In this document: piece after piece, positions 34,385 through 43,787 of the stretch
Layout of the letters: every line of letters starts with the position of its first letter
Numbering within the stretch: the first letter of the stretch is position 1
DNA from: IDS-8 sp035304345
GTDB lineage: Bacteria > Pseudomonadota > Gammaproteobacteria > Steroidobacterales > Woeseiaceae
DNA length: 64,000 nt
Assembly: GCA_035304345.1 (NCBI GenBank)
Contig: DATGQE010000003.1
Coordinates: 1-64,000 of the forward strand
Direction: 5' to 3'
Notes under the pieces: model-generated
What the model saw: only the letters and a program-made list of their open reading frames with translations
What the model was told of the DNA's origin: nothing
Databases searched by the model: none
Translations under genes and position numbers: made by a program

Positions 34385-37335
34385 GCGGCGCTCGACCTCG
34401 CGTGGCGGCGGAAGGACGGAGGGCCGACCTCGACCGCGGCATCGCGGGTCCGGCCGCGGAACGGGTCGGCCGCGTACACCACGTCGCCGTGCCGGGAAGC
34501 GCCGTTTGCGAGCAGCGCGAGCGCGACGTACCGCCCGAGATGCGGGCTGTACGCCGCCGAGGTGACGTGCCCGATGCTGCTGCCGAATCCCCGCCGGCCG
34601 GCGGCATCGAGGAGCTGCGAGCCCGCCCGCAGCGGCTCCGCCCGGTCGCGGGCCGTGAGCCCGACGAGCTCGAGCCGGTCTTGCCCGTGCCGGCGCAGCC
34701 GCACGAGCCCCTCCCGGCCGATGAACCTCGTCTCCTTCTTCGCCATGTTGCCGAGGCCGAGATCGAGCGGCGTCGTGCGGCCGTTCGCCTCGGAGCCGAC
34801 CGCGATGTAGCCTTCCTCGATGCGCAGCACGTCCATCGCCTCGAGCCCGTAGGGCACCGCGCCGGCGTCGACGATCGCGCGACAGAGGTCCGCGATGCGC
34901 CGTGCCGGTGCATGGATCTCGCAGGCCCACTCGCCGGAATAACTGATGCGCAGCAGCCAGAGCGGCACACCCTGCCATTCCCCCTGGCTCGCCGACAGCG
35001 CGGGCAGGCTGCCGGGCGGCATCGAGGCGCGGACACCGGCTTTCTCCAGCACCGCGGGCGCCTCCGGCCCCGCCACCGCCACGGCACCGACCGCCTCGGT
35101 CATGCAGGTCACGGCGACCTCGAGCCCGGGCCAGCACACTTCGTGGTGGTACGACAGGTGCTCCTCGACGTGCTCGGCGTGCGAGGTCGAGGCGGTCAGG
35201 AAGAACTGCTGCTCGTCGAGGCAGGTGATCGTCCCGTCGTCGAAGATCATCCCGTCCTCGCGCAGCATGAGGCCGTACCTGGAGCGGCCCGGCCGCAGCG
35301 TCGCCACGGTGTTCGCGTAGATGCGCTCGAGGAAGACCCGGCTGTCCGGCCCTTCGACGAGGAACTTGCCGAGCGTCGAGATATCGACCACGCCGCACGC
35401 GCGGCGCACCGCAAGCGCCTCGCGCGTGATGGCCTGCTCCTCCGTTTCGCCGTCCTTGCGGTAGCATTTCGGGCGCAGCCAGAGCCCGTTGGGATCGAAG
35501 GTCGCGCCGAGCTCCACGTGCAGCGCGTGGATGGGCGTGCGCCGGACGCGCGACAGCCGCGCGCGGATGTCCGGTCCCGCGACGGCACCGAGCGACACCG
35601 GCGTGTACGGTGGGCGGAACGTCGTGATGCCGACCGCGGGTATGCTCTCGCCGCGCCGCCCGGCGAGGATCGCGAGACCGTTCAGGTTCGACGTCTTTCC
35701 CTGGTCCGTGCCCATGCCGAGCGTGGTGTAGCGCTTCAGGTGCTCGACGGAGCGATACCCTTCACGGCAGGCCTGCTCGACGTCGGCGACGGTCACGTCG
35801 TTCTGCAGGTCGACGAACGCCTTGCGCTTCCCGCGCGGGAAGCGCTCCCGCAGGGGGGCGACGGCGCCGCCGTCACCCGCCAGGCGGCCGACGAGCGCCG
35901 CTCCGTTCGCGACCCCGAACCCGGCCCTTGTCGCTGCCTCGGCTCCGGCGCGCTCGCCGTCCGTCAGGCAGCGCTGCAGCTCGAAGCTGCCGTGCGCCGC
36001 CCCTGCGGTGAGCGTGGACTGCGCGGCGTCCGCCGGCACCATCGCGGCGAGCGCCTCGTCGTATCGCAGCGTGCCGCCGGAGTGCGAATGCAGGTGCACC
36101 GCCGGCGACCAGCCGCCGGAGATCGCGAGCAGGTCGCAGTCGAGCAGGCGGCTTCCCGCTGCCGCCGCGAGCTCCGAGACGATCGCCCCCCGCACGCGGC
36201 GGCGCCCGGCAGCGGCGACGACGGCGTGTCCCATCAACACCGGGATGCCCCTTTCACGCGCCGGGCCGGCCACCGCCTCGTCCGCCTCGCCGCGGCTGTC
36301 GACGACGGCGGCGACTTCGGCGCCGGCATCGTGCAGGTCCAGCGCGGTCCGCCAGCCGCTGTCGTTGTTGGTCGCGACCACGACGCGCGACCCGGGCAGG
36401 ACGCCGAACTCGTGCACGTAGCCGCGTGCCGCACCGGCCAGCATGATGCCCGGCAGGTCGTTGTGCGCGAACACCTGGGGCCGCTCGATCGCGCCGGTGG
36501 CGATCACCACCTGGCGGGCGCGCAGCTTCCACAGCGTCCGGTCGCGGCCGGGATCGTTCGCCGCATGCTCGGCCAGCGCGACGAAGTCGTGGTCGTAGTA
36601 GCCGAACGCCGTCGTCCCGAGCTTCAGCGTGACGTTCTCCCGGTCACGGAGCGCCTGCGCTTCCCGGGCGGCCCAGGCGGCACCGATCTCGTCGCCGACG
36701 AACGCCTTCTCCCGGTTCAGCCAGCCGCCGGCGCGCAGGCTCTCGTCCACCAGCCACACGTCGGCACCGCTTTCCGCTGCTGCACGCGCCGCGCGCAAAC
36801 CGGCCGGTCCGGCGCCGACCACCAGCACGTCGCAATGGGCATGGCGGTGCTCGTAGCGTGCCTCGTCGAAGGCGGAGGGCGCGATGCCGAGGCCCGCCAT
36901 CTTGCGGATCCAGCGCTCCCAGAACATCCACCGGCCTTGCGGCCACATGAACGTCTTGTAGTAGAAGCCCGCACCGAGCAGCGAGCCGAAGAGCCCGTTC
37001 ACGGCAAGCAGGTCGAAGGCGGCATTCGGCCACGCGTTCTGGCTGCGGGTCACGAGGCCCGGGCGCAACGGCAGCATCGTCGCGCGCGTGTTCGGGCGCG
37101 CTTCATCGTCGCTGCCGACCTGCAGCAGGGCATTCGGCTCTTCGCTGCCGATCGAAAAGATCCCGCGCGGCCGGTGATACTTGAAGCTGCGGGCGACGAC
37201 GTCGACGCCGCTCGCGAGCAACGCGGACGCGACCGTGTCGCCCGCGAAGCCGCTGTAGCGGCGACCGTCGAACCGGAACTCGAGCACGCGGGTACGATCG
37301 ATCAGCCCGCCGTCCGCGAGCCGGCGTGCCGTCAT
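34381..37335 (-). CDS. soxA: Sarcosine oxidase alpha subunit
   Basis: A 984-residue subunit, full length. The N-terminal region has a ferredoxin-like ARSFKYHRPRGIFS segment and an NAD-binding Rossmann domain with DVLVVGAGPAGLRAARAA. The C-terminal 400 residues are an aminomethyltransferase (GcvT-like) folate-binding domain with VDISTLGKFLVEGPDS. The ATG at 37335 overlaps the soxD stop by 4 bases; the open frame continues far upstream but has no family similarity there. NAD+ is bound without redox role in characterised enzymes. Folate takes the methyl carbon released by the beta subunit. Confidence 0.95.
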   Translation of the reverse strand: MTARRLADGGLIDRTRVLEFRFDGRRYSGFAGDTVASALLASGVDVVARSFKYHRPRGIFSIGSEEPNALLQVGSDDEARPNTRATMLPLRPGLVTRSQNAWPNAAFDLLAVNGLFGSLLGAGFYYKTFMWPQGRWMFWERWIRKMAGLGIAPSAFDEARYEHRHAHCDVLVVGAGPAGLRAARAAAESGADVWLVDESLRAGGWLNREKAFVGDEIGAAWAAREAQALRDRENVTLKLGTTAFGYYDHDFVALAEHAANDPGRDRTLWKLRARQVVIATGAIERPQVFAHNDLPGIMLAGAARGYVHEFGVLPGSRVVVATNNDSGWRTALDLHDAGAEVAAVVDSRGEADEAVAGPARERGIPVLMGHAVVAAAGRRRVRGAIVSELAAAAGSRLLDCDLLAISGGWSPAVHLHSHSGGTLRYDEALAAMVPADAAQSTLTAGAAHGSFELQRCLTDGERAGAEAATRAGFGVANGAALVGRLAGDGGAVAPLRERFPRGKRKAFVDLQNDVTVADVEQACREGYRSVEHLKRYTTLGMGTDQGKTSNLNGLAILAGRRGESIPAVGITTFRPPYTPVSLGAVAGPDIRARLSRVRRTPIHALHVELGATFDPNGLWLRPKCYRKDGETEEQAITREALAVRRACGVVDISTLGKFLVEGPDSRVFLERIYANTVATLRPGRSRYGLMLREDGMIFDDGTITCLDEQQFFLTASTSHAEHVEEHLSYHHEVCWPGLEVAVTCMTEAVGAVAVAGPEAPAVLEKAGVRASMPPGSLPALSASQGEWQGVPLWLLRISYSGEWACEIHAPARRIADLCRAIVDAGAVPYGLEAMDVLRIEEGYIAVGSEANGRTTPLDLGLGNMAKKETRFIGREGLVRLRRHGQDRLELVGLTARDRAEPLRAGSQLLDAAGRRGFGSSIGHVTSAAYSPHLGRYVALALLANGASRHGDVVYAADPFRGRTRDAAVEVGPPSFRRHARSSAA

Positions 37336-37601
37336 GCTTGCTCCTCGCTGCCGGCGAGGGCGACGCTCCGGATCGCGTGGCTCCGGTTGTGCCGCTCGAT
37401 CACGAGCCAGCTCCTGCAACCCGCCTCGTGCCACCAGAGCTCGCGGTGAAAGCCGATCGCGTTCGTGCGGTAGAACGTGCGCCGGTGCGCCTCGTCCGGC
37501 GATTCGTTCTCCCACTCCACGGGTACGCCTTCGGCGTCGATGCGATAGCGGAATTCCGTCTGTGCGCGCGGTCCGCAATGCGGACAGTGGATGAGGTGCA
37601 T
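37332..37601 (-). CDS. soxD: Sarcosine oxidase delta subunit
   Basis: An 89-residue zinc-binding subunit. Zinc ligands are visible in HCPHCGPR near the start and HEAGCRSW near the end. The GFHRELWWHEAGC segment is highly typical. GGGAG precedes the ATG closely. It lies 14 bases after soxB and overlaps soxA by 4, so the four sox genes form one translationally linked operon. Confidence 0.93.
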   Translation of the reverse strand: MHLIHCPHCGPRAQTEFRYRIDAEGVPVEWENESPDEAHRRTFYRTNAIGFHRELWWHEAGCRSWLVIERHNRSHAIRSVALAGSEEQA

Positions 37602-37615
37602 GCTCCCGCCCGAAG

Positions 37616-38869
37616 TCAGTGGTGCTGCGGCATCGGCCCGGTGCCGGCTTCGTCGATGTAAGCCGCCCGCTCGAAACGGTCCGCGGCAAAGGGGCGCAGG
37701 ATCTCGCACGGCTCCCCGGAAGCCAGCAGGTCGGCGAACAGCCAGCCGGAGCCGGGCGTGGCCTTGAACCCGCCGTAGCACCAGCCGCCGTTTATGTAGA
37801 GGTTGTCGGGCGGCAGCCTGCCGATGATCGGCGAGCCGTCCATGGTCATGTCGTTCATGCCCGCCCAGCAGCGCATCATCCGCAGGCGGCCGAAAGCCGG
37901 GAACAGGGTGAGTGCGTAACGCGCGATGCGCTCGACGCCCGGCAGGTTGCCTCTCTGGCTGTAGCTCGGGTAACTGTCGAGCTCCGCACCCATGACGATC
38001 TCGCCCTTGTCAGTCTGGCTGACGTAGCCGTCGAACGCCATCGCCAGGATCACCGTGCGCAGCACCGGCTTCACGGGTTCGGAAACCATGGCCTGCAGGA
38101 GATGGGTTTCGATCGGCAGCGTGATGCCGGCCATCGCCGCGAGCCGGCTCGTATGGCCGGCGACGACGACCGCCACCTTGCCGGCCTCGATGTCGCCGCG
38201 GGTCGTGTGCACGGCGACCACCCTGCCGCCGCGCAGCTCGAAGCCCGTCACCTCGCAGTTCTCGACGATGTCCACGCCGAGGGCGCTCGCCGCGCGCGCG
38301 TATGCCCAGGCGACAGCGTCATGGCGCGCCGTGCCGCCGCGCTGCTGCAGCAGACCGCCGGCGATCGGCCAGCGCGTGCGGTTGCCGGTGTCGAGCGCGG
38401 GCTCCATGCGCCTGATGGCTGCCGGCGACAGGAGCTCGGCGTCGATCCCGCGCACCAGCATCGCGTTGCCGAGCTCCGCGAGGCGAGCGAGCTGCCACTC
38501 GTCGTGCGCCAGCAGTATCGTGCCGCGCGGGCTGTACATGACGTTGAAGTTCAGCTCGTCGCTGAGCCCTTCCCAGAGCTTCAGCGAGAATTCGTACAGC
38601 CGCGAGCTCGGCTCGAGCAGGTAGTCCGAACGCACGATCGTCGTGTTGCGACCGGTATTGCCGCCGCCGATCCAGCCCTTCTCGAGCACGGCCGTGCGCG
38701 TGATGCCGTGACGCTTCGCCAGGTAGTACGCCGTCGCCAGCCCGTGCCCACCGCCGCCGACGATGATCACGTCGTAGCTTTTTCCCGGCTCGGCCGCGCG
38801 CCACGCCGGCTGCCAGAGCGTGTTGCCGGACCAGGCATTGCGCACGAGGTTGAGTGCCGAGTAACGCAT
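37616..38869 (-). CDS. soxB: Sarcosine oxidase beta subunit
   Basis: A 417-residue flavoprotein with an N-terminal FAD-binding motif DVIIVGGGGHGLATAYYLA and a DAO-fold catalytic domain. It carries noncovalent FAD and covalently attached FMN in characterised enzymes, and oxidises the N-methyl group of sarcosine. ATG at 38869 starts the usual RYSALNLVRNAW sequence. It is the first gene of soxBDAG; the usual companions glyA and folate genes are absent. It diverges from a TonB receptor across 287 bases that hold a GC-rich stem but no recognised operator. Confidence 0.95.
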   Translation of the reverse strand: MRYSALNLVRNAWSGNTLWQPAWRAAEPGKSYDVIIVGGGGHGLATAYYLAKRHGITRTAVLEKGWIGGGNTGRNTTIVRSDYLLEPSSRLYEFSLKLWEGLSDELNFNVMYSPRGTILLAHDEWQLARLAELGNAMLVRGIDAELLSPAAIRRMEPALDTGNRTRWPIAGGLLQQRGGTARHDAVAWAYARAASALGVDIVENCEVTGFELRGGRVVAVHTTRGDIEAGKVAVVVAGHTSRLAAMAGITLPIETHLLQAMVSEPVKPVLRTVILAMAFDGYVSQTDKGEIVMGAELDSYPSYSQRGNLPGVERIARYALTLFPAFGRLRMMRCWAGMNDMTMDGSPIIGRLPPDNLYINGGWCYGGFKATPGSGWLFADLLASGEPCEILRPFAADRFERAAYIDEAGTGPMPQHH

Positions 38870-39156
38870 CGTGTTTCGTCGTTCCGTCTTTGCAGGCGAG
38901 CTCTGGCCCGTCGCTCGATCCGGCTGTCTATCATGCTTCACGACAACCGTAACCACGATCGCCAATATATGAAATGCACGGGTTCGTTGCACGCGCGCGG
39001 CAAGCGGCGCGCGACGGGCCTCTTGCGCGAATCGAGACTTTGTCGCTGCCACCCCTGCCAGCACGTATTTCTGCAAAGCGCCTGCTATTCGAAAAACGTT
39101 TCCGGGGTGTTCTTGCTATCCTCGAAATCGGCAATTCATGCCGGGGGCTGGATCCG

Positions 39157-41403
39157 ATGATCGTCCGATCGCCAAATCATCCTCCCGCGCTCCCTATCGG
39201 CCTGAGCCGCTCGCGGGTGCTCACTACCTCTGCGCTCGCCTCGCTCTCCGCCGTCAGCGCACACGCACAGTCCGCGGACGAGGAGGAGGCGCTTCACGGC
39301 ACCATCGATGAAATCATCGTGTCCGGACAGAAGGAGTTCTTCCGCCCGACCGACGCCTCCAGCGCAACGAAGTTCAATCTCCCGATTTTCGATACACCAC
39401 AGAGCATCTCCGTGGTGACGTCGGACCTGATCGATTCGGCGAGACCCGAGGACCTGCTGCAGGTCGACAAGTACGTTGCAGGGGTATACAGCCTCGGTGA
39501 AGCGACGACCGGCACGGCCTACTTCGGCGGCTCTGGCTTCCTCAACGCCCGCGGGTTCTCGTTCGACGCCGACAACGGGTTCAAGATCAACGGATTCTCC
39601 ACGCTCGGGACCTTCTATCCGGACCTGGCCACCGTAGACAGGATCGAGTTCGTGAAGGGGCCTACCGCCGTGATCTACGGGGTCAACAACTACGGCGGCA
39701 CCGTGAACATGCTGACGAAACGGCCGCAGCACGAGTTCGAGGCCACAACGGCGCTGAGCCTGGGTTCGTACGACTACAAGCGCCTCGAGGTTGACGTCGG
39801 AGGCCCAATCAGCGACGCCCTTCGCCTACGGCTTGCAGCAGCCGCCCAGGACCGGGGCTTCATCCGCGACGGCGAAGAGATGGAACGGTACGCATTCATG
39901 CCGACCGTCTCCTGGGACGTTACGCCTTCCACCTCGGTGCACGGAACCGCCTTCATCCAGGACGAGCGTCGTGTCTTCGGCGGCACGATGAACCTCACGC
40001 TGGACGAGAACGGCCGGAAGGTGGTTCCGAAGAACGCGAGCCGGGAGATCTTCATCGGTCTCCCGGATTACAACCTCGGAAAGACCCGCCATCGGCAATT
40101 CATCGGCGAGATCAATCACGACCTCGGCAACGGTTATCGGCTGGACGGCCAGGTAGGTTACACCGACACGACCAATCGCTCGCGCAACGTCTATACCTAC
40201 AATTTCTTCGCACCGGCTGCACCGACGACCTACATCTACCACGTGAGATTCGCGAAGGCGATCGAGTCGAGAGATCTCGAGCTTCGCTTCAGCGGTGACT
40301 TCGAGCTGTTCGGCAGGCGCCACGATTTTCTGGTCAGCGGCGAGCACAGGAGGATCAATCGCGATGACCCGCGTTACGCGTACGTCTTCCTGGGTTCCAC
40401 GTCGCAACTCGATCCGGACTTCTCTTCTGTGGACGTCAACGACCCGGACTTCGAATCTCCCCTTGCCGGCTTCATCAAGGAGAAGCGGGACAACTATGGA
40501 CTCGGGGCACAGGTTCTCTTCGACGTCACCGACAGGCTCTCGGTGCTGGTGGGCGGACGGCAGACCTGGAGCGACATCGAGTATGCCAACATCCGGGAAT
40601 TAGTCGGCGACATCGATCCGGATTTCGCCGAGTTCGAGATCACCGCCGACTTCTCGGTTTCCGAATTCACGCCCCGCGTCGGCCTGGTTTACGGCCTGGC
40701 GGACAACGTGAACGCCTACGTGAGCTACAGCAAGGGATTCATCCCGCAGACGGGGGCGACACGCGCAGGCGGGGTCATCGAACCGGAGAGCGGCGTGCAA
40801 TGGGAAGTCGGCGCCAAGTCCGAGCTGTTCGCCGGTGCTCTCGGCATCAATGCCGCCGCTTACCTGATAGAACGGGAGGAGGTCCAGGCAAGCGATCCGG
40901 CCAACGTGCCGGGCGAGGATTTCGTCGTCGCAGGGCGTGACCAGAGACACTCGGGGGTGGAGCTCGAAGCTATGGGCCAGCTCACCGAAGGGCTGAACAT
41001 CGTGGTGACGTACGCATACCAGGAGTCGAAAGTCACTCAGGACGTTGCGAATCCCGACATCGTCGGCAACCCCGCATCACACGTCCCCTACCACCTGGCG
41101 AGCGCGTTCCTGCAGTACCAGAAACTGGACGGGCCGCTGGCGGGCCTGAACGCCAGCATCGGTTACAGCTATTACGGCGAGTACTATCACCGGGAAGACA
41201 ATGAATACCGCTTCAAGGTCCCGGATCGGTACACGTTCGATGCCTTCATCGCGTACGAGGGCTGGGAGAGAGTGTCGGTCGACGTGGCGGTGACGAACCT
41301 CACCGATGAGAAGAGCCTCTACACGTCGTTCTCGGACCGGCACAGCAGTTTCATGTTCGAGGAGCCGCGCACGATCCGCGCCCGCATCAAGGCGCGCTAC
41401 TAG
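39157..41403 (+). CDS. TonB-dependent siderophore-type receptor
   Basis: A 748-residue outer-membrane receptor. It has a signal peptide ending near SAHAQ, then a plug with FDTPQSISVVTSDLI and IEFVKGPTAVIYGVNNYGGTVNMLTKRP, the pattern of FhuA/FpvA-like siderophore receptors. The barrel ends in IRARIKARY. The ATG at 39157 was chosen because the signal peptide begins there; the longer frame upstream lacks similarity. No good Fur box was found upstream, unlike the receptor at 21329. Its base composition looks less GC-rich than neighbouring genes, consistent with separate acquisition. Confidence 0.88.
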   Translation: MIVRSPNHPPALPIGLSRSRVLTTSALASLSAVSAHAQSADEEEALHGTIDEIIVSGQKEFFRPTDASSATKFNLPIFDTPQSISVVTSDLIDSARPEDLLQVDKYVAGVYSLGEATTGTAYFGGSGFLNARGFSFDADNGFKINGFSTLGTFYPDLATVDRIEFVKGPTAVIYGVNNYGGTVNMLTKRPQHEFEATTALSLGSYDYKRLEVDVGGPISDALRLRLAAAAQDRGFIRDGEEMERYAFMPTVSWDVTPSTSVHGTAFIQDERRVFGGTMNLTLDENGRKVVPKNASREIFIGLPDYNLGKTRHRQFIGEINHDLGNGYRLDGQVGYTDTTNRSRNVYTYNFFAPAAPTTYIYHVRFAKAIESRDLELRFSGDFELFGRRHDFLVSGEHRRINRDDPRYAYVFLGSTSQLDPDFSSVDVNDPDFESPLAGFIKEKRDNYGLGAQVLFDVTDRLSVLVGGRQTWSDIEYANIRELVGDIDPDFAEFEITADFSVSEFTPRVGLVYGLADNVNAYVSYSKGFIPQTGATRAGGVIEPESGVQWEVGAKSELFAGALGINAAAYLIEREEVQASDPANVPGEDFVVAGRDQRHSGVELEAMGQLTEGLNIVVTYAYQESKVTQDVANPDIVGNPASHVPYHLASAFLQYQKLDGPLAGLNASIGYSYYGEYYHREDNEYRFKVPDRYTFDAFIAYEGWERVSVDVAVTNLTDEKSLYTSFSDRHSSFMFEEPRTIRARIKARY

Positions 41404-41571
41404 GAACGCCGGGGCGGACGCGTCACGCGCAGACGCTCACTTAGACCGGGTCCAGAGGCGGCCGGCCGTGCGCCGACAGCCGCCGGGGCGCCCTCACGCC
41501 GGCATTGTGCGGGGCCCGGGGCATCGCTACTATGAAATCCCCCTGGCAGGGCTACCCAAGAGCTCCGGACT

Positions 41572-41817
41572 ATGAACATTTACGTGGGCAACCTTCCCTA
41601 CTCGACGACGGACGAGGAACTGCGGGCGGCTTTCACGCCTTACGGCGCCGTCACTTCCGCGCGCGTCGTCTTCGACAGGGAGACCGGCCGTTCGCGAGGC
41701 TTCGGCTTCGTCGAGATGGCCAATTCCAGCGAAGCCCTCGCGGCGATCGAGGCCTTGAACAAGACCGAATGGCACGGCCGGCAGCTCCGGATCAACGAAG
41801 CCCGCGCCCGCCGCTAG
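41572..41817 (+). CDS. RRM-domain RNA-binding protein
   Basis: An 81-residue protein that is a single RNA recognition motif. RNP2 is IYVGNL at the start and RNP1 is RGFGFVEM in the middle; the aromatic RNA-stacking residues are present. A short basic tail ARARR follows. Such small bacterial RRM proteins, like the cold-inducible ones of cyanobacteria, probably bind single-stranded RNA. The next 277 bases contain no gene I can support, only a 7-bp GC hairpin near 41950 and a possible TATAGAT -10. Confidence 0.93.
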   Translation: MNIYVGNLPYSTTDEELRAAFTPYGAVTSARVVFDRETGRSRGFGFVEMANSSEALAAIEALNKTEWHGRQLRINEARARR

Positions 41818-42094
41818 TCTCCACGACCCGCGGTCCTCATCACGGTCCCTTGCCATGCCGGTCGGTGGCAGCCGGCCGGTCGAGTCGGCGTGCGCGCGGC
41901 GCTCGCATTGAATGCCGCCGTCCCCTGTTATAGATTGAATCGCAGTGCCGGCCCGCGCGCTTCCGCGCGGCCCTGACGACTCCGCTTCCCGGTCGGGCGC
42001 AGCGTTTCTCCAGGCGTCCGACGCCGTCCCCCTACACGAGTTTCCGCACCGCCCTCGCGCTGTCCGCGGCGTCGAGGTCCCCGCGGGAGGCCCC

Positions 42095-42658
42095 ATGGTC
42101 CAGGCGTTCGGACACCTGTCCGCACAGATGCTGCTGCACATCGTGCTGATGAACGCGGTCGCGCCTTTGCTCGCGCTCGCGTTCCGCGGCACGGCGGCGC
42201 GCGGCCCGGTGCGGCTGCTGCTGCCCGCGACGCTTTCGCAGATCGTCCTGCTCTGGGCCTGGCATGCGCCGCCGGCACTCGCTGCCGTGATGCGCTCGGG
42301 CGTGCTGCACGCCGGCATGCAGGCGTCGCTGTTCCTCGCCGCGCTGTGGTTCTGGTTCACGATCATCGTCGCGCGCGACGCACGCTGGCAGGCGATACTG
42401 GCGCTGCTCGTCACCGGCAAGCTGTTCTGCCTCATGGGTGTGCTGCTGGCGTTCGCGCCGCGCGGGCTCTATCCGGGGCTGGCGACGGGCTCGCCGCAGG
42501 CCGCGCTCGCGGACCAGCAGCTCGCGGGATTGCTCATGCTGCTCGCGTGCCCGGCCACCTATGTCGCGGCGGGCATCGTGATCGCCGCGCGCTGGCTCGC
42601 GCGGCTGGAACACGACGCCGCCCGCCAGCGCACGCCACATGCGCGATACCCGGCCTGA
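42095..42658 (+). CDS. Caa3-type cytochrome oxidase assembly protein (CtaG-like), short
   Basis: A 187-residue membrane protein with five or so helices matching the caa3 CtaG domain from its conserved SAQMLLHIVLMNAVAPLLAL segment onward, including LWAWHAPPAL. GGGAGG lies just before the ATG. The first helices of typical 250-290-residue members are missing; upstream the frame is open but not hydrophobic, so the gene may be a short form or carry an old frameshift. CtaG homologues help insert copper into the oxidase. It overlaps the cytochrome c gene by 20 bases. Confidence 0.78.
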   Translation: MVQAFGHLSAQMLLHIVLMNAVAPLLALAFRGTAARGPVRLLLPATLSQIVLLWAWHAPPALAAVMRSGVLHAGMQASLFLAALWFWFTIIVARDARWQAILALLVTGKLFCLMGVLLAFAPRGLYPGLATGSPQAALADQQLAGLLMLLACPATYVAAGIVIAARWLARLEHDAARQRTPHARYPA

Positions 42659-43787
42659 ACGGTCCGGGTGGCGGCGCCTGCTCCGGCGCGGCGCCTTGGC
42701 AGCCGTGCTCGTGCTCGTTGCCGGTGCGCTCTTCGTCCGCTCTGGCCTCTACAACGTGGCCGCCTCGAGCGATCACTGGCCCTTCACGACGTGGCTCATC
42801 GACCGCGTGCGCGTGCATTCCGTCGATACCTGGAGCTCGTTCGTGCCGGCGCCGCCGTCGCTGGACGACGCGGACCTGCTCGCGCTCGGCGCGGCGCATT
42901 TCGAGGGTGGGTGCACGCCGTGCCACAGCCGGCCGGGCGATCCCGCCAACGCGATCGCCGCCGCCATGCTTCCGCCGCCGCCGCCGCTCGGCACGGTCGT
43001 CGGGTCGATGGACGCAAAGGCGCTCTTCTGGATCGTCAAGCACGGACTCAAGTACACGGCGATGCCGGCGTGGCCGGCACAGCAGCGGGACGACGAGGTG
43101 TGGGCGGTCACGGCATTCCTGGTGCGCCTCCCCGAGCTGTCGCCGCGGGCGTACCGCGAGCTCGCCGGGATGACGCGCACCGGGCAGGCCGTGCAGGACG
43201 GCGCCGAGCTCGCGACGGGGAGCGAATCCGTGGGCCTGACGGAGTGCGTGCGCTGCCACGGCGATGCGGAGACGGGGCCGCTGTCCGGCTACGTTCCCGT
43301 GCTCAACGCGCAGCCGCGACGTTACCTCGAACGGGCGCTCGCCGAGTACGCGGACGCGCAGCGGCCGAGCGGCGTCATGCAGCCGGTCGCGACCTTGCTC
43401 ACGCCCGCCGAGCGCCGGCGCCTGGCGGCCTGGTACGCCGGGCTGGCGGCGCCCCGGGAGGACCGCCCCGACCCGGCGCCCGGGCTCGTGGAGGAGGGAC
43501 GGCGGCTTGCCCGCGAGGGCGAGCCGGGCACCGGCCTGCCGCCGTGCCTCGCGTGCCACGCGCGGGATCACCCGGAGAGCTTCCCGTCGCTCGCCGGGCA
43601 GAACCCCGAGTACCTCCTCGGGCAACTCGGCCTCTTCCGCCGCGGCGCGCGCGACGGCACGGTGCACGGGCAGATCATGGGCGTGATCGCCCGGCGCCTG
43701 GGCGACCGGCAGGCGCAGGCCGCGGCCGCCTATTTCGCCTCCCTGCCGGCCGGAGGGGCGCCCGCGCTCGCGGAGATCGCCCCGTGA
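42639..43787 (+). CDS. Membrane-anchored tri-haem cytochrome c
   Basis: A 382-residue protein with one N-terminal transmembrane anchor (about 14-33) and three c-type haem sites: CTPCH, CVRCH and CLACH. Each starts a cytochrome c domain, with candidate distal Met ligands such as YTAMPAWP and HGQIMG. It faces the periplasm and probably carries electrons to the oxidase encoded downstream. Its stop overlaps the GTG of coxB (GTGA). The arrangement suggests one five-gene operon from ctaG onward. Confidence 0.9.
   Translation: MRDTRPERSGWRRLLRRGALAAVLVLVAGALFVRSGLYNVAASSDHWPFTTWLIDRVRVHSVDTWSSFVPAPPSLDDADLLALGAAHFEGGCTPCHSRPGDPANAIAAAMLPPPPPLGTVVGSMDAKALFWIVKHGLKYTAMPAWPAQQRDDEVWAVTAFLVRLPELSPRAYRELAGMTRTGQAVQDGAELATGSESVGLTECVRCHGDAETGPLSGYVPVLNAQPRRYLERALAEYADAQRPSGVMQPVATLLTPAERRRLAAWYAGLAAPREDRPDPAPGLVEEGRRLAREGEPGTGLPPCLACHARDHPESFPSLAGQNPEYLLGQLGLFRRGARDGTVHGQIMGVIARRLGDRQAQAAAAYFASLPAGGAPALAEIAP

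Noticed and set aside
38870..39156. Fur box before the third TonB receptor
   Set aside because: AT-rich stretches do not match the Fur consensus well on either strand.
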